DNA from: Aurantiochytrium sp. KH105
Lineage: Eukaryota; Sar; Bigyra; Thraustochytrida; Thraustochytriidae
Reading direction: 5' to 3'
Length of the DNA: 64,000 nt
NCBI GenBank assembly: GCA_003116975.1
Contig: BGKB01000132.1
Coordinates: 62,001 to 126,000 of the forward strand
Positions 20,817 through 31,286 of the stretch are shown here, piece by piece. The stretch's first letter is position 1. Each line of letters opens with the position of its first letter. The position numbers and the translations under genes were made by a program. Below the pieces are notes generated by a model. It did no database searches, was not told where the DNA came from, and was given only the letters and a program-made list of their open reading frames with translations.

Positions 20817-21846
20817 TGTGAATTTGCGTTAGGGTATTGTTCGCTGATGCTTTCCATTAAAGCTTTCTGTTTTCATCGCTGCGAAGGGCTCGTCACTGTC
20901 AAGGTTCCTCAATGGTGGCTTGTGGCTGGCTTATTTCACTGCTGCAATGTCTTGCTGCCAGTATGACCAGACTGCTTCTTCATTGTTCGACTTGTTGCGC
21001 TGATGAGCCCTTGAAACAGGCCTATTTGGATGGAGGACGAATGGCGGGGTTCGTGGAGCCGCGACCGTGCGGAAGACGCCGCAATTGTCAAATTTCTGCG
21101 CAAGTTTTCTGCGCAAGTTTGCCCCCCGAGTAATAAATCAGTGCTAAAAACGCACTTCAGAAATCTTGCAACAGAGGTGCCCATTTGCGAATCGAATCTC
21201 GGTCGGTCGTATGATGTCCAGGCCTCGTCCAGCCCAGCTGATTATGATTCCAGCGTTGGTTGAGTCGAAGCTGCGGAGGGTTCCTTCATCCATGATGACT
21301 GACCATGGCCACGCTGCTGCCAAGGAAAGGCAAGGGCAGCAAGTCACTACGGCATTATAATAGAAGTGGTAGGCCTATACTGCGTCTACCAACCAGTACA
21401 ATGTCCTCTTCAAGGGCTTGACAGTAAGTTTTTACAGATAAACGACTCGGAAACACTTGGACACTGGCAGCACTGCGACCGTCCGTGCTGCAAAGCCCGA
21501 GCCCGAGCGCGTCGCAGCCGAGGACCCGCGAGCAGGTTCCTCGCCCGCCCGCTCGCGGCCCTTGCGCGCCGTCCGCCCCTTGCGCGCCGTCCGCGCAGGA
21601 CGCCCGGCGCCAAGGAGGGCTGGTTCGAGTCGGCGTATACGTCCATCCGTCTGACAGTGAGTCTGGAGCCAGGCAGGCGCGTGCTCGCGGCGCCTGCAGC
21701 CGGCCGAGGGAAAGAAAGCTGGCCCCGGCCGGGGCTCGCGCGCGCGTCTGCGCAGCCCCGCGGACAAAGCTCGAGGCCGCTCCGAGCGGGCTGGTCGCGC
21801 GCCGGCGGCGCAGGGCGAGCCTGCCGTCGCGGTGCTGGGAGACCAC
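20817..21846. other. Intergenic, no supported gene
   Basis: About 1 kb. The second half (21480-21840) is very GC-rich and gives overlapping open frames in several phases, with Arg/Ala/Pro-rich translations typical of composition. It probably includes the 5' part of the PAP2 transcript. Confidence 0.5.
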
Positions 21847-22953
21847 ATGAGCCCGAACGCGAGCAAGCTGGCGAGGACCGCCAGCTCACGACGCGACGAC
21901 TGCGCGCAGCAGCACAAGAGGCGCCAGCAGAAGGGAGGCGCCAGCAGGAGGCGCCAGCAAGCGAAGAGCCCGAAGTTTGCCATGCAGATCTCGCGCACCT
22001 CGCGCAAGGTCTTGACCCAGATGCTGCGCGAGGCATCGCACCTGCAGATTGGACACCTCGAAAAGGAGTTCTGGGCCTGGGACGAGCACATCAGCGGCAC
22101 GGTCTACAGCGGTACGAGACGGAGTCCGCTGCTCAGGACGCTTTGCGCGTGTTTGAGCATTTCGGGGGATGAAGCATTGTGGTTCATCCTGCCTGTTGTT
22201 TTGGCTTCTGTAATGACCGTCGTCCAAGGAGGGCCTCTGTGGATGGGATGCGGCAACATCTCGTGCGACATGGAGTTCTTCTTGGACCTTTTTGGCGGCA
22301 TGGCAGTGTGTGCGTTTGTGGAGCAGGTGCTCAAATTGTTTTTTCAACGACCCCGACCAACATGCCGCCCCTACGATAACACGTACTGCTGCATTTTAGG
22401 CGAGGGACACTCGTTCCCATCGGGACATTCGATGCGAGCTCTGTACGCATTCAACTGGCTTTTTTACAGTGCGCATGCAACGTTCATGCTTGGCCTTCCG
22501 CATTATCTGGAGCCGTTTGTGCTGGTATGGGCGCTGGGGGTCGGCTACGCCCGGGTTGCTGCGGGACGGCATCACCCTATTGACGTAATTGTGGGCGATG
22601 TAGTTGGCCTTGGGATTAGCAGGGTTGTCGAGAATGATATCTCTGATCGCCATCGCGTCCTGGTCAAAATGTTTTGCGGCATTGCGGTCGCCATACAAGT
22701 ATGGTTTCTCTTGCTTGGTCCAATTTTGCGCGACACTGTACAGAAATACGTCGGGGGGCGCAAAAGGGCTCTTTTCGTTGCGGGTGCGGCTGGGACGATC
22801 TACTTTTCCTTTTATGTCGCGGCTCTCTTCTCGGTGTTGGACATCATGTTCAACTTTGCGCACGAGTGCTCCGTAGGCCGCTTCAGTCTCGCTCTGTCTG
22901 CAAGCGAAGCCTCTGGGTGGCAATGTAAGCAGTGGACAGCTGCCTTGTACTAA
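21847..22953 (+). CDS. PAP2-superfamily lipid phosphatase (sphingosine-1-phosphate phosphatase-like)
   Basis: This encodes 368 residues from the first ATG at 21847. The three PAP2 phosphatase motifs are present in order: KLFFQRPRP (about 162-170), SFPSGHSMR (about 188-196) and ARVAAGRHHPIDVIVG (about 234-249), which supply the Arg/Lys, His and the His nucleophile plus Asp. Several hydrophobic helices surround them. The arrangement and the basic N-terminal extension fit ER-membrane sphingosine-1-phosphate phosphatases or related dolichyl/lipid phosphate phosphatases. The N-terminal 50 residues are Arg/Lys/Gln-rich and low-complexity. Confidence 0.85.
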   Translation: MSPNASKLARTASSRRDDCAQQHKRRQQKGGASRRRQQAKSPKFAMQISRTSRKVLTQMLREASHLQIGHLEKEFWAWDEHISGTVYSGTRRSPLLRTLCACLSISGDEALWFILPVVLASVMTVVQGGPLWMGCGNISCDMEFFLDLFGGMAVCAFVEQVLKLFFQRPRPTCRPYDNTYCCILGEGHSFPSGHSMRALYAFNWLFYSAHATFMLGLPHYLEPFVLVWALGVGYARVAAGRHHPIDVIVGDVVGLGISRVVENDISDRHRVLVKMFCGIAVAIQVWFLLLGPILRDTVQKYVGGRKRALFVAGAAGTIYFSFYVAALFSVLDIMFNFAHECSVGRFSLALSASEASGWQCKQWTAALY

Positions 22954-23650
22954 TTCACTGTCTTGAAGAGCCCTAAATGACACATTGTCTTTGCAAACTT
23001 TACTTTTCCCATTTTTGCTGAGACGTGGTCACCGCACTCCACGGCAAAGTAGGATAAACAACTCAAAACTTTCGTTTATTCATTCGATCTGACGGATCCC
23101 TTGGCTACTTCTGCAATAGAAAAATATAGGAGGGCGGGAGACGCAAGCACTCATTGAGGAAAGAGAAATGAGTCCTGAGTAGTTGGCTTCGAAGAAGTAG
23201 CCCTAGGCAAGTGGGCTAGCATAACTGAGCTGAGCCGTCTGACAAATCACAGCTGCCAGAAGAGATCTCCAAGCTTCTTAAGATCATGAGAAAATGGCAT
23301 GATCAGCGCGCTGCACTTACTTGAGGCTAGCATGCGAGTATTCGAAAAGAGAATTCTGAAGAGAAAGTAAAGGTATGTACTGACTGAGTGAGTGAGTAGC
23401 TCTCTGACTGTAATTTACTCGCCTCCCTCCTCTCCTTTTTTTTTTGACTGAATGCAGTATTGCGTCTCATGACATCGCAAATATTTGTCTAGCTCGATGA
23501 GTTCAAGGAATTAAAGAACGTCCTCGCAAAGCTGCTAAGAGTGCGCGCGTATGCGCCATCTTTAACCCCAAGGTATACAGTCACACTTTTGCATTCTTGA
23601 GTTTTTCCGAAGGAGGGCTTGCTTGCTTTCACGAAGAAGCACGCTCCCAC
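22954..23650. other. Intergenic between convergent genes
   Basis: About 700 bases, A/T-richer. A poly-T tract followed by GACTGAATGCAG at about 23440-23458 looks like a splice acceptor, but no convincing exon follows. A GAGTGAGTGAGTAG repeat lies near 23385-23400. Confidence 0.4.
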
Positions 23651-24244
23651 TCAAGGCGGCGTCGCGGAAAATTTAATCTTTCTGACGTCTCGGTTGGACA
23701 AATTTGTTTCGCAAAAAGTGCGAGCTAGCCACGAAAATGCAGCTTGGATTCCCTCTCCCGTCGCTGCAGAGGTATGTTGAATCTGCCAGAGTCTTCCTCG
23801 AATTTGAGAGCAGTTCAGACCGTCTGAAATGTCGGTTCCTGACACGGCACTGCACTGATCCTGCTTATTTGCAAGAATGAGGAGGGGAACGCGAGCAAGA
23901 CGCGAATCCTCCAGGAACGCCTGGAGCGTGTTTCCGGCCTTTTCGAAGCGATTACGATCTGTGCTGTCAATGACAAAAATAATAGCATGGACTTTCTCGT
24001 AGTGGTGGCTCCAAATACTTCGGCGCGCGGGGGCACCGCCAAGGTCAAAGCAGTTTACTTTAAAGCCCAGAATTGAGAGTCGGACCAAGGCGCACCCTCG
24101 AGTTTCAATGAGCTGTTTGCTCGCATACACATGTTTGTTTGCGGCTTTGTGCAGAATGCTTGTTTTACCGCTACCTTCTAGCCCAAGCACGACGACATTT
24201 GCCTGTTTGCTGCGTCCCTTGAGTTTTGAGTTGTACGTCCCCAT
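23651..24244 (-). CDS. Divergent Arf-like small GTPase
   Basis: This encodes 197 residues. MG at the start allows N-myristoylation, as in Arf proteins. The G1 P-loop GLEGSGKTS, the G4 motif NKQD and a G5-like TSA are present, and the length and order fit Arf/Arl GTPases. The G3 motif reads DLGGAPARRSIW rather than the usual D-x-GGQ, so the catalytic Gln is Ala here. That change usually lowers GTP hydrolysis and gives Arl proteins with altered cycles. The C-terminal tail is basic. It is most likely a membrane-traffic or cilium-related Arl protein; the subtype cannot be assigned. Confidence 0.85.
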   Translation of the reverse strand: MGTYNSKLKGRSKQANVVVLGLEGSGKTSILHKAANKHVYASKQLIETRGCALVRLSILGFKVNCFDLGGAPARRSIWSHHYEKVHAIIFVIDSTDRNRFEKAGNTLQAFLEDSRLARVPLLILANKQDQCSAVSGTDISDGLNCSQIRGRLWQIQHTSAATGEGIQAAFSWLARTFCETNLSNRDVRKIKFSATPP

Positions 24245-25052
24245 CTCTGCGTAGAGACACTACTCGGGCTCGCCTGTCTCTGGCGCGACTACTTCTTTCT
24301 TTCGTCGTGCACTAGCAAATTTCATGCACGGGCCACGCAGAGCGCAAGCGAGCGTGTGTTGGTGCGTGTGCTTGCAGTGCAGAGCCGTGCAGCGCGTCGT
24401 CTTCGCTCTTCTTCGGGAAGAACGAGCTGCAAAAAGAATAGCCAGAGGAGATAATAGCTAGATGGGTACAGGATTAGCTGGATGAAGGGGTGCCTGGCCA
24501 AGTATTTCGCCTACTAATTCTGCCTCGTAAAGTAGGAGAGAGAATGAAAGCAAAGTTCAGTATTGAACCGAGCTGTCGAGAGTTTTTACTTTCGCCATTT
24601 AGCAATAGACAGCAGCTAAGGGTCAGCGAGCGTCGCATTGGACCGCCGATACGACTTCTGCCGCACCTCAGCTCGACTGGAATAAATAGCGAAAAGAATG
24701 CCGAGAACTCCGAATTCAAACGGCTACATTTGTAAGAACTTCTGAAACTTTCATCTCTTCTGAAAGGCTACTTTCGCAATTGGGTTGCGCACACCGCGGC
24801 GTGGGCGCAGACTCGGGTGGGTGGCGGCGGCGAGGCGCGCCACACGAGCTGAGCAGAACCAACCGCGAGGCACGGCGAGGCGAGGCCAGTCAAGCCGAGC
24901 GTGGCAGCGCAGACTTGAGCGACAGCGCAGGACCTACGCGCGCACGAGTCCAAACGAGGATCACGCGGTGTGCAAGCACGCCCTCGATCTGGCTGCGGAG
25001 AGAGAAGCGGCGGTCTGGAGACGTCCTCCCTCCCCCATTTTTGAGCGAGAAG
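24245..25052. other. Divergent intergenic region between Arf-like gene and UTP4
   Basis: About 800 bases. The last 270 bases are in frame with UTP4 but contain no ATG, so I treat them as 5' UTR. No RNA gene seen. Confidence 0.5.
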
Positions 25053-27629
25053 ATGGTCCAGACGCGACGCAGGGCCGAGCCCGCCGTGTCTGGGAGCGCA
25101 ACAAAGGCACCAGCGACACCTTCGACCTCGGCCAAATCGAAGGCAGATAAAGCGAAGTCAAAGACCAAGACCGGAGCCGCGACGGCCAGGAAAGCTTCGG
25201 TAGCCAAGCCTCGCAGGACGCGGGCCGCAAGCGAGGATCTCGCAAGCGAGGCTGTTTCAACCAATGGCCATGGGCCCGACTCGGCCATCATGGCCAATGG
25301 CACCTCCAAATCCGACAAGTCTACCCCTCGCAAGAGATCTTTGTCAAATGCGAGTGGATCGGCCGTCGACGCCGGTGCTCCCTCCGCGACGGCCAATGGT
25401 GTTGGTAAGAAGCGTTCTCGTTCCGGGTCCATTAATATTAATGGCATCACTGGCGTCACCCACTCCGCTGATCTCCAGGCGAAGCAGGAATTTCAAGTGC
25501 AACGCTGCCGCTTCATGAACTGGGTGCCATTATCTATCACGAGCATGAAGGCGAATCTCGCGGGCTCTCAGCTGGCACTGACGCGCGAGAATGGCGCAGT
25601 CGAGGTGTGGAACATTGACAAACAAGCCTGGCATCAGGTGATTCACGTCCCCGGTCGCGAGGAGCCCGGTTTCGCTGGAACAACCCTTTCCATGGCCTGG
25701 GTCGGAAACGCGCGCCTCTTCGGAAGCGATATGGACGGCAATGTTTTCGAGATTGACATGCGACGCCAGGCGCGCGTTCGCGAGACCTCCTCCTTTGGCG
25801 GTGCGGTGTGGTGCATGGACTCGAGCACGGAAGAGGTCACGTCTCAGAGCGACGAAGCGGGATCAGAGGACAGCGAGCGTGCCGTAATAGCAATGGGCTG
25901 CGAGGATGGACGCGTCCGAATTTTCGAAGTCCTTCCCGGTCAGGGCGCAGGCTTGGAGTACGCGCGAGCCTTTCGATCGGTGGCAACAGGACGCGTTCTG
26001 GCAATCAAGTATCACCCTGCTCCGGAGCAGCGCCACGTCCTCTACACCGCGGGTGTTGACGGTCTCATCCGCAAATGGGACGCCCGCGCGGGCCAGGTCA
26101 TCTTGCAAATCGCGACGGAGTCGTACGGCAAGGTGGAGCCCATTTGCGTGTGGACTTTGGAGGTTCTGAAAGACAGCACGCTGTTTTCGGGAGATTCGGA
26201 TGGCCACGTGCACGTCTGGGACTCGCGGGACGAGGCCGGCACATTAATTCGTGGCTTTCACGAGCACCGAGCCGATGTGACGACCCTGGCTGTGAGCAAG
26301 GACGAGACGACCCTTTTCGCCTCTGGTATTGACTCACGCGTGGCCATGTTCCATCGTATCGACGCCACGGATGGCAGCGGAGTGCAGGACTGGGTCTATG
26401 GCTACAGTCATCGTCCGCACTCGCGCGACGTTCGGGGCCTGGCAATTGTGGACAATGGCCGCATCCTCGCCTCTGGCGGCGACGACACCCAAATTTGCTG
26501 GTACCCGGTGCGTTCATTCTCCAAGGCGCGTCCCACACGCCTCGGCCCGTTTTTGCACCAGACCTTGGTCCAGCCCACGTGCAGAGGCAGTTTGTTGCTC
26601 GCGCAACATGCTCATCATGTCGAGTTGTGGCAGTCGAAGACGCAAAATCACCTGGCCTCGTTGCACTTCAAGGGCCGCATGGGACTGCGATGCGCAGCGC
26701 TTGCCCCTTCTGGTCGTTTGCTTTTGTGCGCGGATGATGCGGGGCTCAAGGCATTCTCATTACGTAGTGACGAGGCTGTTGCCGGTGGCGACGTGAGCCT
26801 GAAGCGTCTCACCGAAGTGGAACAGAGGTTGCAGAGCCGCGAGGCAGGCGTGTCTGCACGCGCGGATGGAGTCGTGGTTGCCGCATGCGTGGCGTCTCCC
26901 ACACTGTCTCCCGAGGAGGAGAAGGCCGGGAAGGAGCTCTTGGTTTACGCCTTTCAGTCCGGCCGCGTGTGCGTCGCCCGCATTCTCGGCTCTGTCCAGG
27001 ACTCAGACATGCTCACTTGTTTGGTTTCGTGGGATCCACTTTGGGACGGCGCGGCGATCAAGGAAGTCGTCGTTAGTGACGACGGCCGCTGGGTCGCAGT
27101 AGCTTCTGCAGGTGGTCAACTTGCCGTCTACGATGTGCAACTCAAGAAACTGCAAATGGAGATTCCACGGGCCTCTCTAGGTGGTGCGCTGTGCAGCGCG
27201 CTGCGTTTTCAATCTGGCTCACCAGGAATTTTGGCAGTGGCGACAATGAGGAACGAAGTCTTCGTCTTTGACGTGCAAGGTCAAAAACTGACCCCGTGGA
27301 GTCTCGCTGCTGCCGGGCGCATGGATCCGCTACTACGTGAGCAGCACGAGCCTGTCATCGGGATTACTTTTGATAAGGCAGACCCTTCTGTTATGATCTT
27401 ATGGGGCCGCTGCTTTGCTTGCAAAATTTCGCTGGCAACATTGCCGCATGCACTCGAGGCTCATGAATCTGGAACCCTTCGTTTTAGTATGCTGACTCGC
27501 TTCAAGCCCATCATACACATGGACTTTGTCGACGAGCACGAGATCCTCGTCGTTGAGGCTCCTTGGATCAAGGTCATGCAGACGTTCAAGGATCCAATCA
27601 AGCGCAAGATCTATGGTGGCGCCACTTAG
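25053..27629 (+). CDS. UTP4: UTP4/Cirhin-like WD-repeat protein of the small-subunit processome
   Basis: This encodes 858 residues from the ATG at 25053. A Lys/Ala/Ser-rich basic N-terminal tail (about 130 residues, probably nuclear/nucleolar) precedes the family start VQRCRFMNWVP, then LALTRENGAVEVWNID and HVPGREEPGF, which match UTP4/cirhin closely. WD-type repeats follow (GCEDGRVRIFEV, TAGVDGLIRKWDAR, FSGDSDGHVHVWDSRD, ASGGDDTQICWYPV) and a second propeller fills the C-terminal half. The family belongs to the t-UTP subcomplex, which binds nascent 35S pre-rRNA and couples Pol I transcription to 18S rRNA processing. The long basic N terminus is unusual compared with yeast and human UTP4. Confidence 0.88.
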   Translation: MVQTRRRAEPAVSGSATKAPATPSTSAKSKADKAKSKTKTGAATARKASVAKPRRTRAASEDLASEAVSTNGHGPDSAIMANGTSKSDKSTPRKRSLSNASGSAVDAGAPSATANGVGKKRSRSGSININGITGVTHSADLQAKQEFQVQRCRFMNWVPLSITSMKANLAGSQLALTRENGAVEVWNIDKQAWHQVIHVPGREEPGFAGTTLSMAWVGNARLFGSDMDGNVFEIDMRRQARVRETSSFGGAVWCMDSSTEEVTSQSDEAGSEDSERAVIAMGCEDGRVRIFEVLPGQGAGLEYARAFRSVATGRVLAIKYHPAPEQRHVLYTAGVDGLIRKWDARAGQVILQIATESYGKVEPICVWTLEVLKDSTLFSGDSDGHVHVWDSRDEAGTLIRGFHEHRADVTTLAVSKDETTLFASGIDSRVAMFHRIDATDGSGVQDWVYGYSHRPHSRDVRGLAIVDNGRILASGGDDTQICWYPVRSFSKARPTRLGPFLHQTLVQPTCRGSLLLAQHAHHVELWQSKTQNHLASLHFKGRMGLRCAALAPSGRLLLCADDAGLKAFSLRSDEAVAGGDVSLKRLTEVEQRLQSREAGVSARADGVVVAACVASPTLSPEEEKAGKELLVYAFQSGRVCVARILGSVQDSDMLTCLVSWDPLWDGAAIKEVVVSDDGRWVAVASAGGQLAVYDVQLKKLQMEIPRASLGGALCSALRFQSGSPGILAVATMRNEVFVFDVQGQKLTPWSLAAAGRMDPLLREQHEPVIGITFDKADPSVMILWGRCFACKISLATLPHALEAHESGTLRFSMLTRFKPIIHMDFVDEHEILVVEAPWIKVMQTFKDPIKRKIYGGAT

Positions 27630-28039
27630 ATGTCACAAGATGTGCCGCAGCGATTGCGCGTTCAACACGCAGTTGCGATCCGGGTCGAGCCCAACAACTT
27701 CTCGGACTGTTGGGGGAGAAGTCAGGACAGAAGAAAGGAAAGAAAAGAAAAGCAAAGAAAAGAAAAGTCAGAAAAAGAGACATCAGCATAACATCATCCA
27801 CAGATTTATATTCTTTTGGTAAATTCAACATCGCCCTCTGCTCCAGCTTTGGCTTTAGCTTCGACTTCTCGGCTTTGACTTTTTGGCTTTGACTTTTCGG
27901 CTTCGCTTTTGTATTTCGTTGCGACTCAAGTGCTTGAGAGATAGATACATGCGCCGAGCACACAGCTACCGGCCAATGTGATCAAGTCTTGTCCGGATTT
28001 GTCCTGTCCTGGCCTGGCCTATCTGGTACGCATCCTAGG
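27630..28039. other. Intergenic between convergent 3' ends
   Basis: About 410 bases. An AAAGAAAAGAAAAGC purine repeat (27735-27770) and a CTTTGACTTTTCGGCTT pyrimidine repeat (27865-27905) flank the middle. No gene seen. Confidence 0.45.
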
Positions 28040-28513
28040 CTACACGGACTTGGCCGCCATCATTTCCTCCTTTTCCCTCTGCGCGGCGCGAAATTGCGCG
28101 TTTTCGCGGAGAAGGCGATCCGAGAGAAACTCGACGTGAATCCAGAACTCTGGCTGATCGCCCTTGAGCGCGCCCGCACACGGGCTGCTGAATAGATCGA
28201 GGCCCCAGACCACGACGCGCCACGTGAGTCCAATGTCCTTGTCGCGAGAGTTCCACTCCTTGATGAGAGCCTTGAGGCGCTTGCGCAGCGTGTAGGCCGC
28301 CTTGCCGTTGTAGAGCACGAGCTGCGTGAAGGGCGTCGTGTACTCTGCGCAGACGTCGTTGAGCTCCACGGCTCGCGTCTCGAGCATGTCCATGCCGCCC
28401 AGACGGGGCACGACCACGTTCGCCACGTCCTCGTACTCGGCAAAGTCCTTGGCGACGTACTTGCGCGTGCCCTTCCAGCCGGACTCATCCTCGTGCCTGC
28501 TCTTCCAGTTCAT
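28040..28513 (-). CDS. Hypothetical protein, conserved-looking, 157 residues
   Basis: An ATG at 28513 gives a compact mixed alpha/beta protein with no signal peptide or membrane helix. Features are a charged start (MNWKSRHEDESGWKG), a central LYNGKAAYTLRKRLKALIKEW helix-rich part, a Trp-rich strand LTWRVVVWGLDLF, and a charged coiled tail (EFLSDRLLRENAQFR, AAQREKEEMMAAK). The base composition and third-position GC bias look like a real gene. I do not recognise the family. Confidence 0.55.
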   Translation of the reverse strand: MNWKSRHEDESGWKGTRKYVAKDFAEYEDVANVVVPRLGGMDMLETRAVELNDVCAEYTTPFTQLVLYNGKAAYTLRKRLKALIKEWNSRDKDIGLTWRVVVWGLDLFSSPCAGALKGDQPEFWIHVEFLSDRLLRENAQFRAAQREKEEMMAAKSV

Positions 28514-28830
28514 CGTGCCTTCTGCCCTGCCCTGCCCTGCCCTGCCCTGCCGCTGCCGCTCGCGTCGCAGCCGTGCCCGCGCCCGCCCTCCAACGAGCGT
28601 CCGCGCCCGGCTCGCGCTTGCGTCCCGCGCACGCGGAATTCAGCTTTGCTCCTCTCTGCTCTCGCTCTGTTATAGATAGGCAGCCAGGCCGGCAGGCCGG
28701 GCCAATGAAGGAATGTGCATACGCACAGAATAGAGTTGCTTTATTTGACAATAGCAACAAAACGCTTCGAAACGCGGAGACCGAGTTGTGCGTAAAAAGG
28801 GTGGAGCGCGAACAATTTTTTTTTATAAAA
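28514..28830. other. Intergenic, upstream of hypothetical gene
   Basis: Contains a CCTGCCCTGCC pentamer repeat (28525-28552) directly upstream of the hypothetical gene start and then an A/T-rich tract near 28815-28850 where the mobile-element region begins. Confidence 0.5.
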
Positions 28831-29481
28831 TCATTTTTTATTTTTGCTCTTCAGGCGAGCTGAGCGTCGAGTTCTGATTGGCGCGGCTGCGGCACTCGGA
28901 AGAGGCCCGAAGGGAAGAGGCTCCAAATGAAGGGATACCACGCATGTTTGCGCGCGATGCCGAGTAAGGATGCGGTTGTCTTGTGAAGCACCATGCCGCA
29001 GTACAAGGCTAAAAATAGCCCGAACCATATGCTCTCGAAAGTCTGTGACAGATGGAAACGGAGATCTTGCGCGATCAAACGTGACTGCAGCGAGCATCAT
29101 GCAAGCGAAAATACCGCATGAGGAACTGTCAACCTGCTGAGGTGTAGTTCTATCAAAGTTGAAAATCCACGAATCGTCCACACCGAGCCATCTAAAACAG
29201 TTGGCTTGACCTCTGATTCCACGAAAGTAGGGAGAATCAAGGCCTCGCTGTAAGGTTTGATGGTCGTTTGTGAGGACAAACCTTTTCAAAGGCTTATCGA
29301 CTTGAATTGTCACCCAATGCTTGTTGTTGATGTGCGCCACGTAGCAACAGGAAGCGTCGTTTGTTGGCCCACGATCGAATGGAATCATCAAGAGGAGATT
29401 GTACAATCGATTTTGGACGACATCCAGACCGGAGATCTGACCTTTCTCTTTTTGATAAATAAGAGGAACAAGGCCGTGCGG
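28831..29481 (-). pseudogene. C48/Ulp1-like cysteine protease fragment
   Basis: The frame is open from 29481 to the stop at 28831 (about 216 codons), with no ATG near its start, so it is a fragment or a downstream exon. The protease core is visible: INNKHWVTIQVD with the catalytic His, LTND as the likely Asp position, and TPQQVDSSSCGIFACMM with the oxyanion-hole Gln and the nucleophile Cys. This pattern fits Ulp1/SENP-type (C48) peptidases, which cut ubiquitin-like proteins. C48 domains also occur inside DNA transposons and some Helitrons. The catalytic residues are intact although the rest looks orphaned. A Lys/Arg-rich tail ends the protein. Confidence 0.65.
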
Positions 29482-30241
29482 TCAACAAAGTATTGCGACA
29501 AAAAGACGAACGAGATAGGGAAACCTTCCTCCCTTGCTTCTGGGCAGGACGCCTGATCATTTTTGGAGGTTGTGTACAGAGGTCAACTGAGGTTTGCACA
29601 TTTGTCGCGACTTCGGTCCCGACCGCACAATAGATGTTGAAACAGGTGCCGGTCGTCCGGGTCGTAAAGTAGCTGAAGGTTCCACCAGAGCGGGGTCAGG
29701 AGCATTGAAGTGTGTCGAGGCCTCGAATCTTGCAACATCATCTGCCACCGAGGAGGCTAGTTCTCGGACCCTCTCTTCTTCTGAAACGCGCATAAAATGC
29801 GTTGTATTGAGAGAGGGACCATCTTTGGGTGAGAGGGAAGAACTGCTGAGCCTGAGTATGATAGATTGGCAAGGAGCACGGGCATGGGCATGTTTCGTTC
29901 GTTGCCGACTTAAGGTGACGCAAAAGGTCCACGAGCGTCGTTGAAAAGAATAGCGCGCACGCGTGCGAGAGATCCATTGAAAAGTACATTGCGCGGCCCT
30001 ACGAAGTTGATGCACTGGAAAGAAGGTTGCGCGTGAGTCCAACAACCGAACCTACTGCGAGCGGCAAATCGAGGGAAATTGCAGCTGCAGCTCCGAGACG
30101 CTCACTCCTGAGAGTCATGGCAACGGACCCTTTGGCACGCCCGAGTCTTGAGCTGATCACGATTCAAGCGAGCGAGTCTGAGCCCTTCTGGTGCAAGCGT
30201 TGCGAGCGAAGTTCTCGCCGCTTTGGGAGGTATCTCCATTC

Positions 30242-31286
30242 TTAGAAAACCAAGTCTGCCCTCTTGCTCACGTTGTGCGCGAAAATACTCGGTTTCCTCA
30301 TTTGTCGCGGAGTCTTTGTCCTGTTCGGCACGTACACCCCGGAATCCTTTCCCGCAAAGACCGCCCGGGTGCATATGCCGCTAATGAATAGGTGACATCC
30401 GAGGTGATCCCCGATTTCCTGATTGGCATTCTTATCGAGAGACTCGATTTCCTTGACCGTAACAGCATCAAATGCTGGGGCAAGATAAGAATGGAGTTGT
30501 TCCCGATACCGTGACCAAAGAAGACCGTGAAAGTGAATCATCCAACGCGAAGGTGCAAACTCAAACTTGTACCAAAAATTGCTCACCTTGAAGATTCCAT
30601 TCACGGATGCGCATAACAAATGACGTGTTAAGAAGGTGTGTGTTGGCAAGAATCGCCGCATGCAACCCGAAGCCCCCCGTGTACGTCGATTGACCCTCTT
30701 CATTCAAAATAAAGAGGTACTCGCTGTCAGCAAGCTGACTTGTAGCGCGCATGTAACGCTGAAGGAGCTCATGAAAAGCCCGGTTATGGTACTCAGCACA
30801 GGACCTCAATACAAAAAAACAAGGAAGATTGCCATGCTTGTTGGTGAGACAGTTGACGATTGAAGCAAGCTCGTGCTTCTTCATCGAATAGAACGCTGAT
30901 GTCCCAGGCAAGTTCGCGATACGGCTCTTCATCTTACCGACCGTGGCTTCAGCGCCAGTGCGCTCGACATTTCTTCGGATGCCCTTGATTGTTTGTGCCG
31001 AGTGTACTGAAGCATCAAGATCCTGCTTGACGACAAAAGAAACCTGTTGCAAAGCAGTGAGATGTTGCTTCTGGTTCGCACAAACGAACCTAAAGATACC
31101 ATGATTGGCGAATCGGGCGTCAGCAGCGCGATCCAACATAGCAACGAATTTACTGAAAGAAAACGTACCTCCTCGCGTGGAGGGAATGAGCCAGTCGTCC
31201 GGAACCTCACACGGCGTTGCTCTTGGAGCATCTTCTTCTTCTGCAGCAAGCGGCTTTCTTGTATCTGGCACAGAGAGAGTTAGCAA
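30242..31286 (-). pseudogene. Helitron replicase (HUH endonuclease) fragment, frameshifted
   Basis: The upstream frame (31286-30561, no ATG at its start) carries a Helitron_like_N pattern: LPGTSAFYSMKKHELASIV followed by GNLPCFFVLRSCAEYHN and FHELLQRYM. The next frame (30703-30242) carries FWYKFEFAPSRWMIHFHGLLW-type sequence, of which IHFHGLLW is the HUH (His-x-His) metal-binding motif of Helitron Rep. The two frames overlap, so the protein is broken by a frameshift near 30600, unless a tiny intron lies there. The tyrosine region and the helicase domain are not visible. Helitron Rep nicks DNA and starts rolling-circle transposition; this copy is probably dead. Confidence 0.65.

Larger units (their letters stand above)
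28831..31286 (-). mobile_element. Decayed Helitron-type element with a C48-protease segment
   Basis: Minus-strand remains in order: a Helitron-like N domain and HUH replicase part (31286-30242), an intervening stretch without a clear frame (30241-29482), and a Ulp1/C48 cysteine-protease domain (29481-28831). No Pif1-type helicase motifs are seen, so the element is incomplete. I could not fix its ends; Helitrons lack inverted repeats and end in CTRR after a short hairpin. An intact Fanzor gene on the opposite strand starts about 1.7 kb further on. Confidence 0.6.

Noticed and set aside
21366-22172. Alternative + strand frame overlapping the PAP2 start.
   Set aside because: GC-rich low-complexity translation; the PAP2 frame carries all family motifs.
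23440-23595. Possible short exon after a splice-acceptor-like poly-T tract, encoding a short Leu/Lys-rich peptide.
   Set aside because: Only about 34 codons, a stop lies just upstream in frame, and no partner exon was found.
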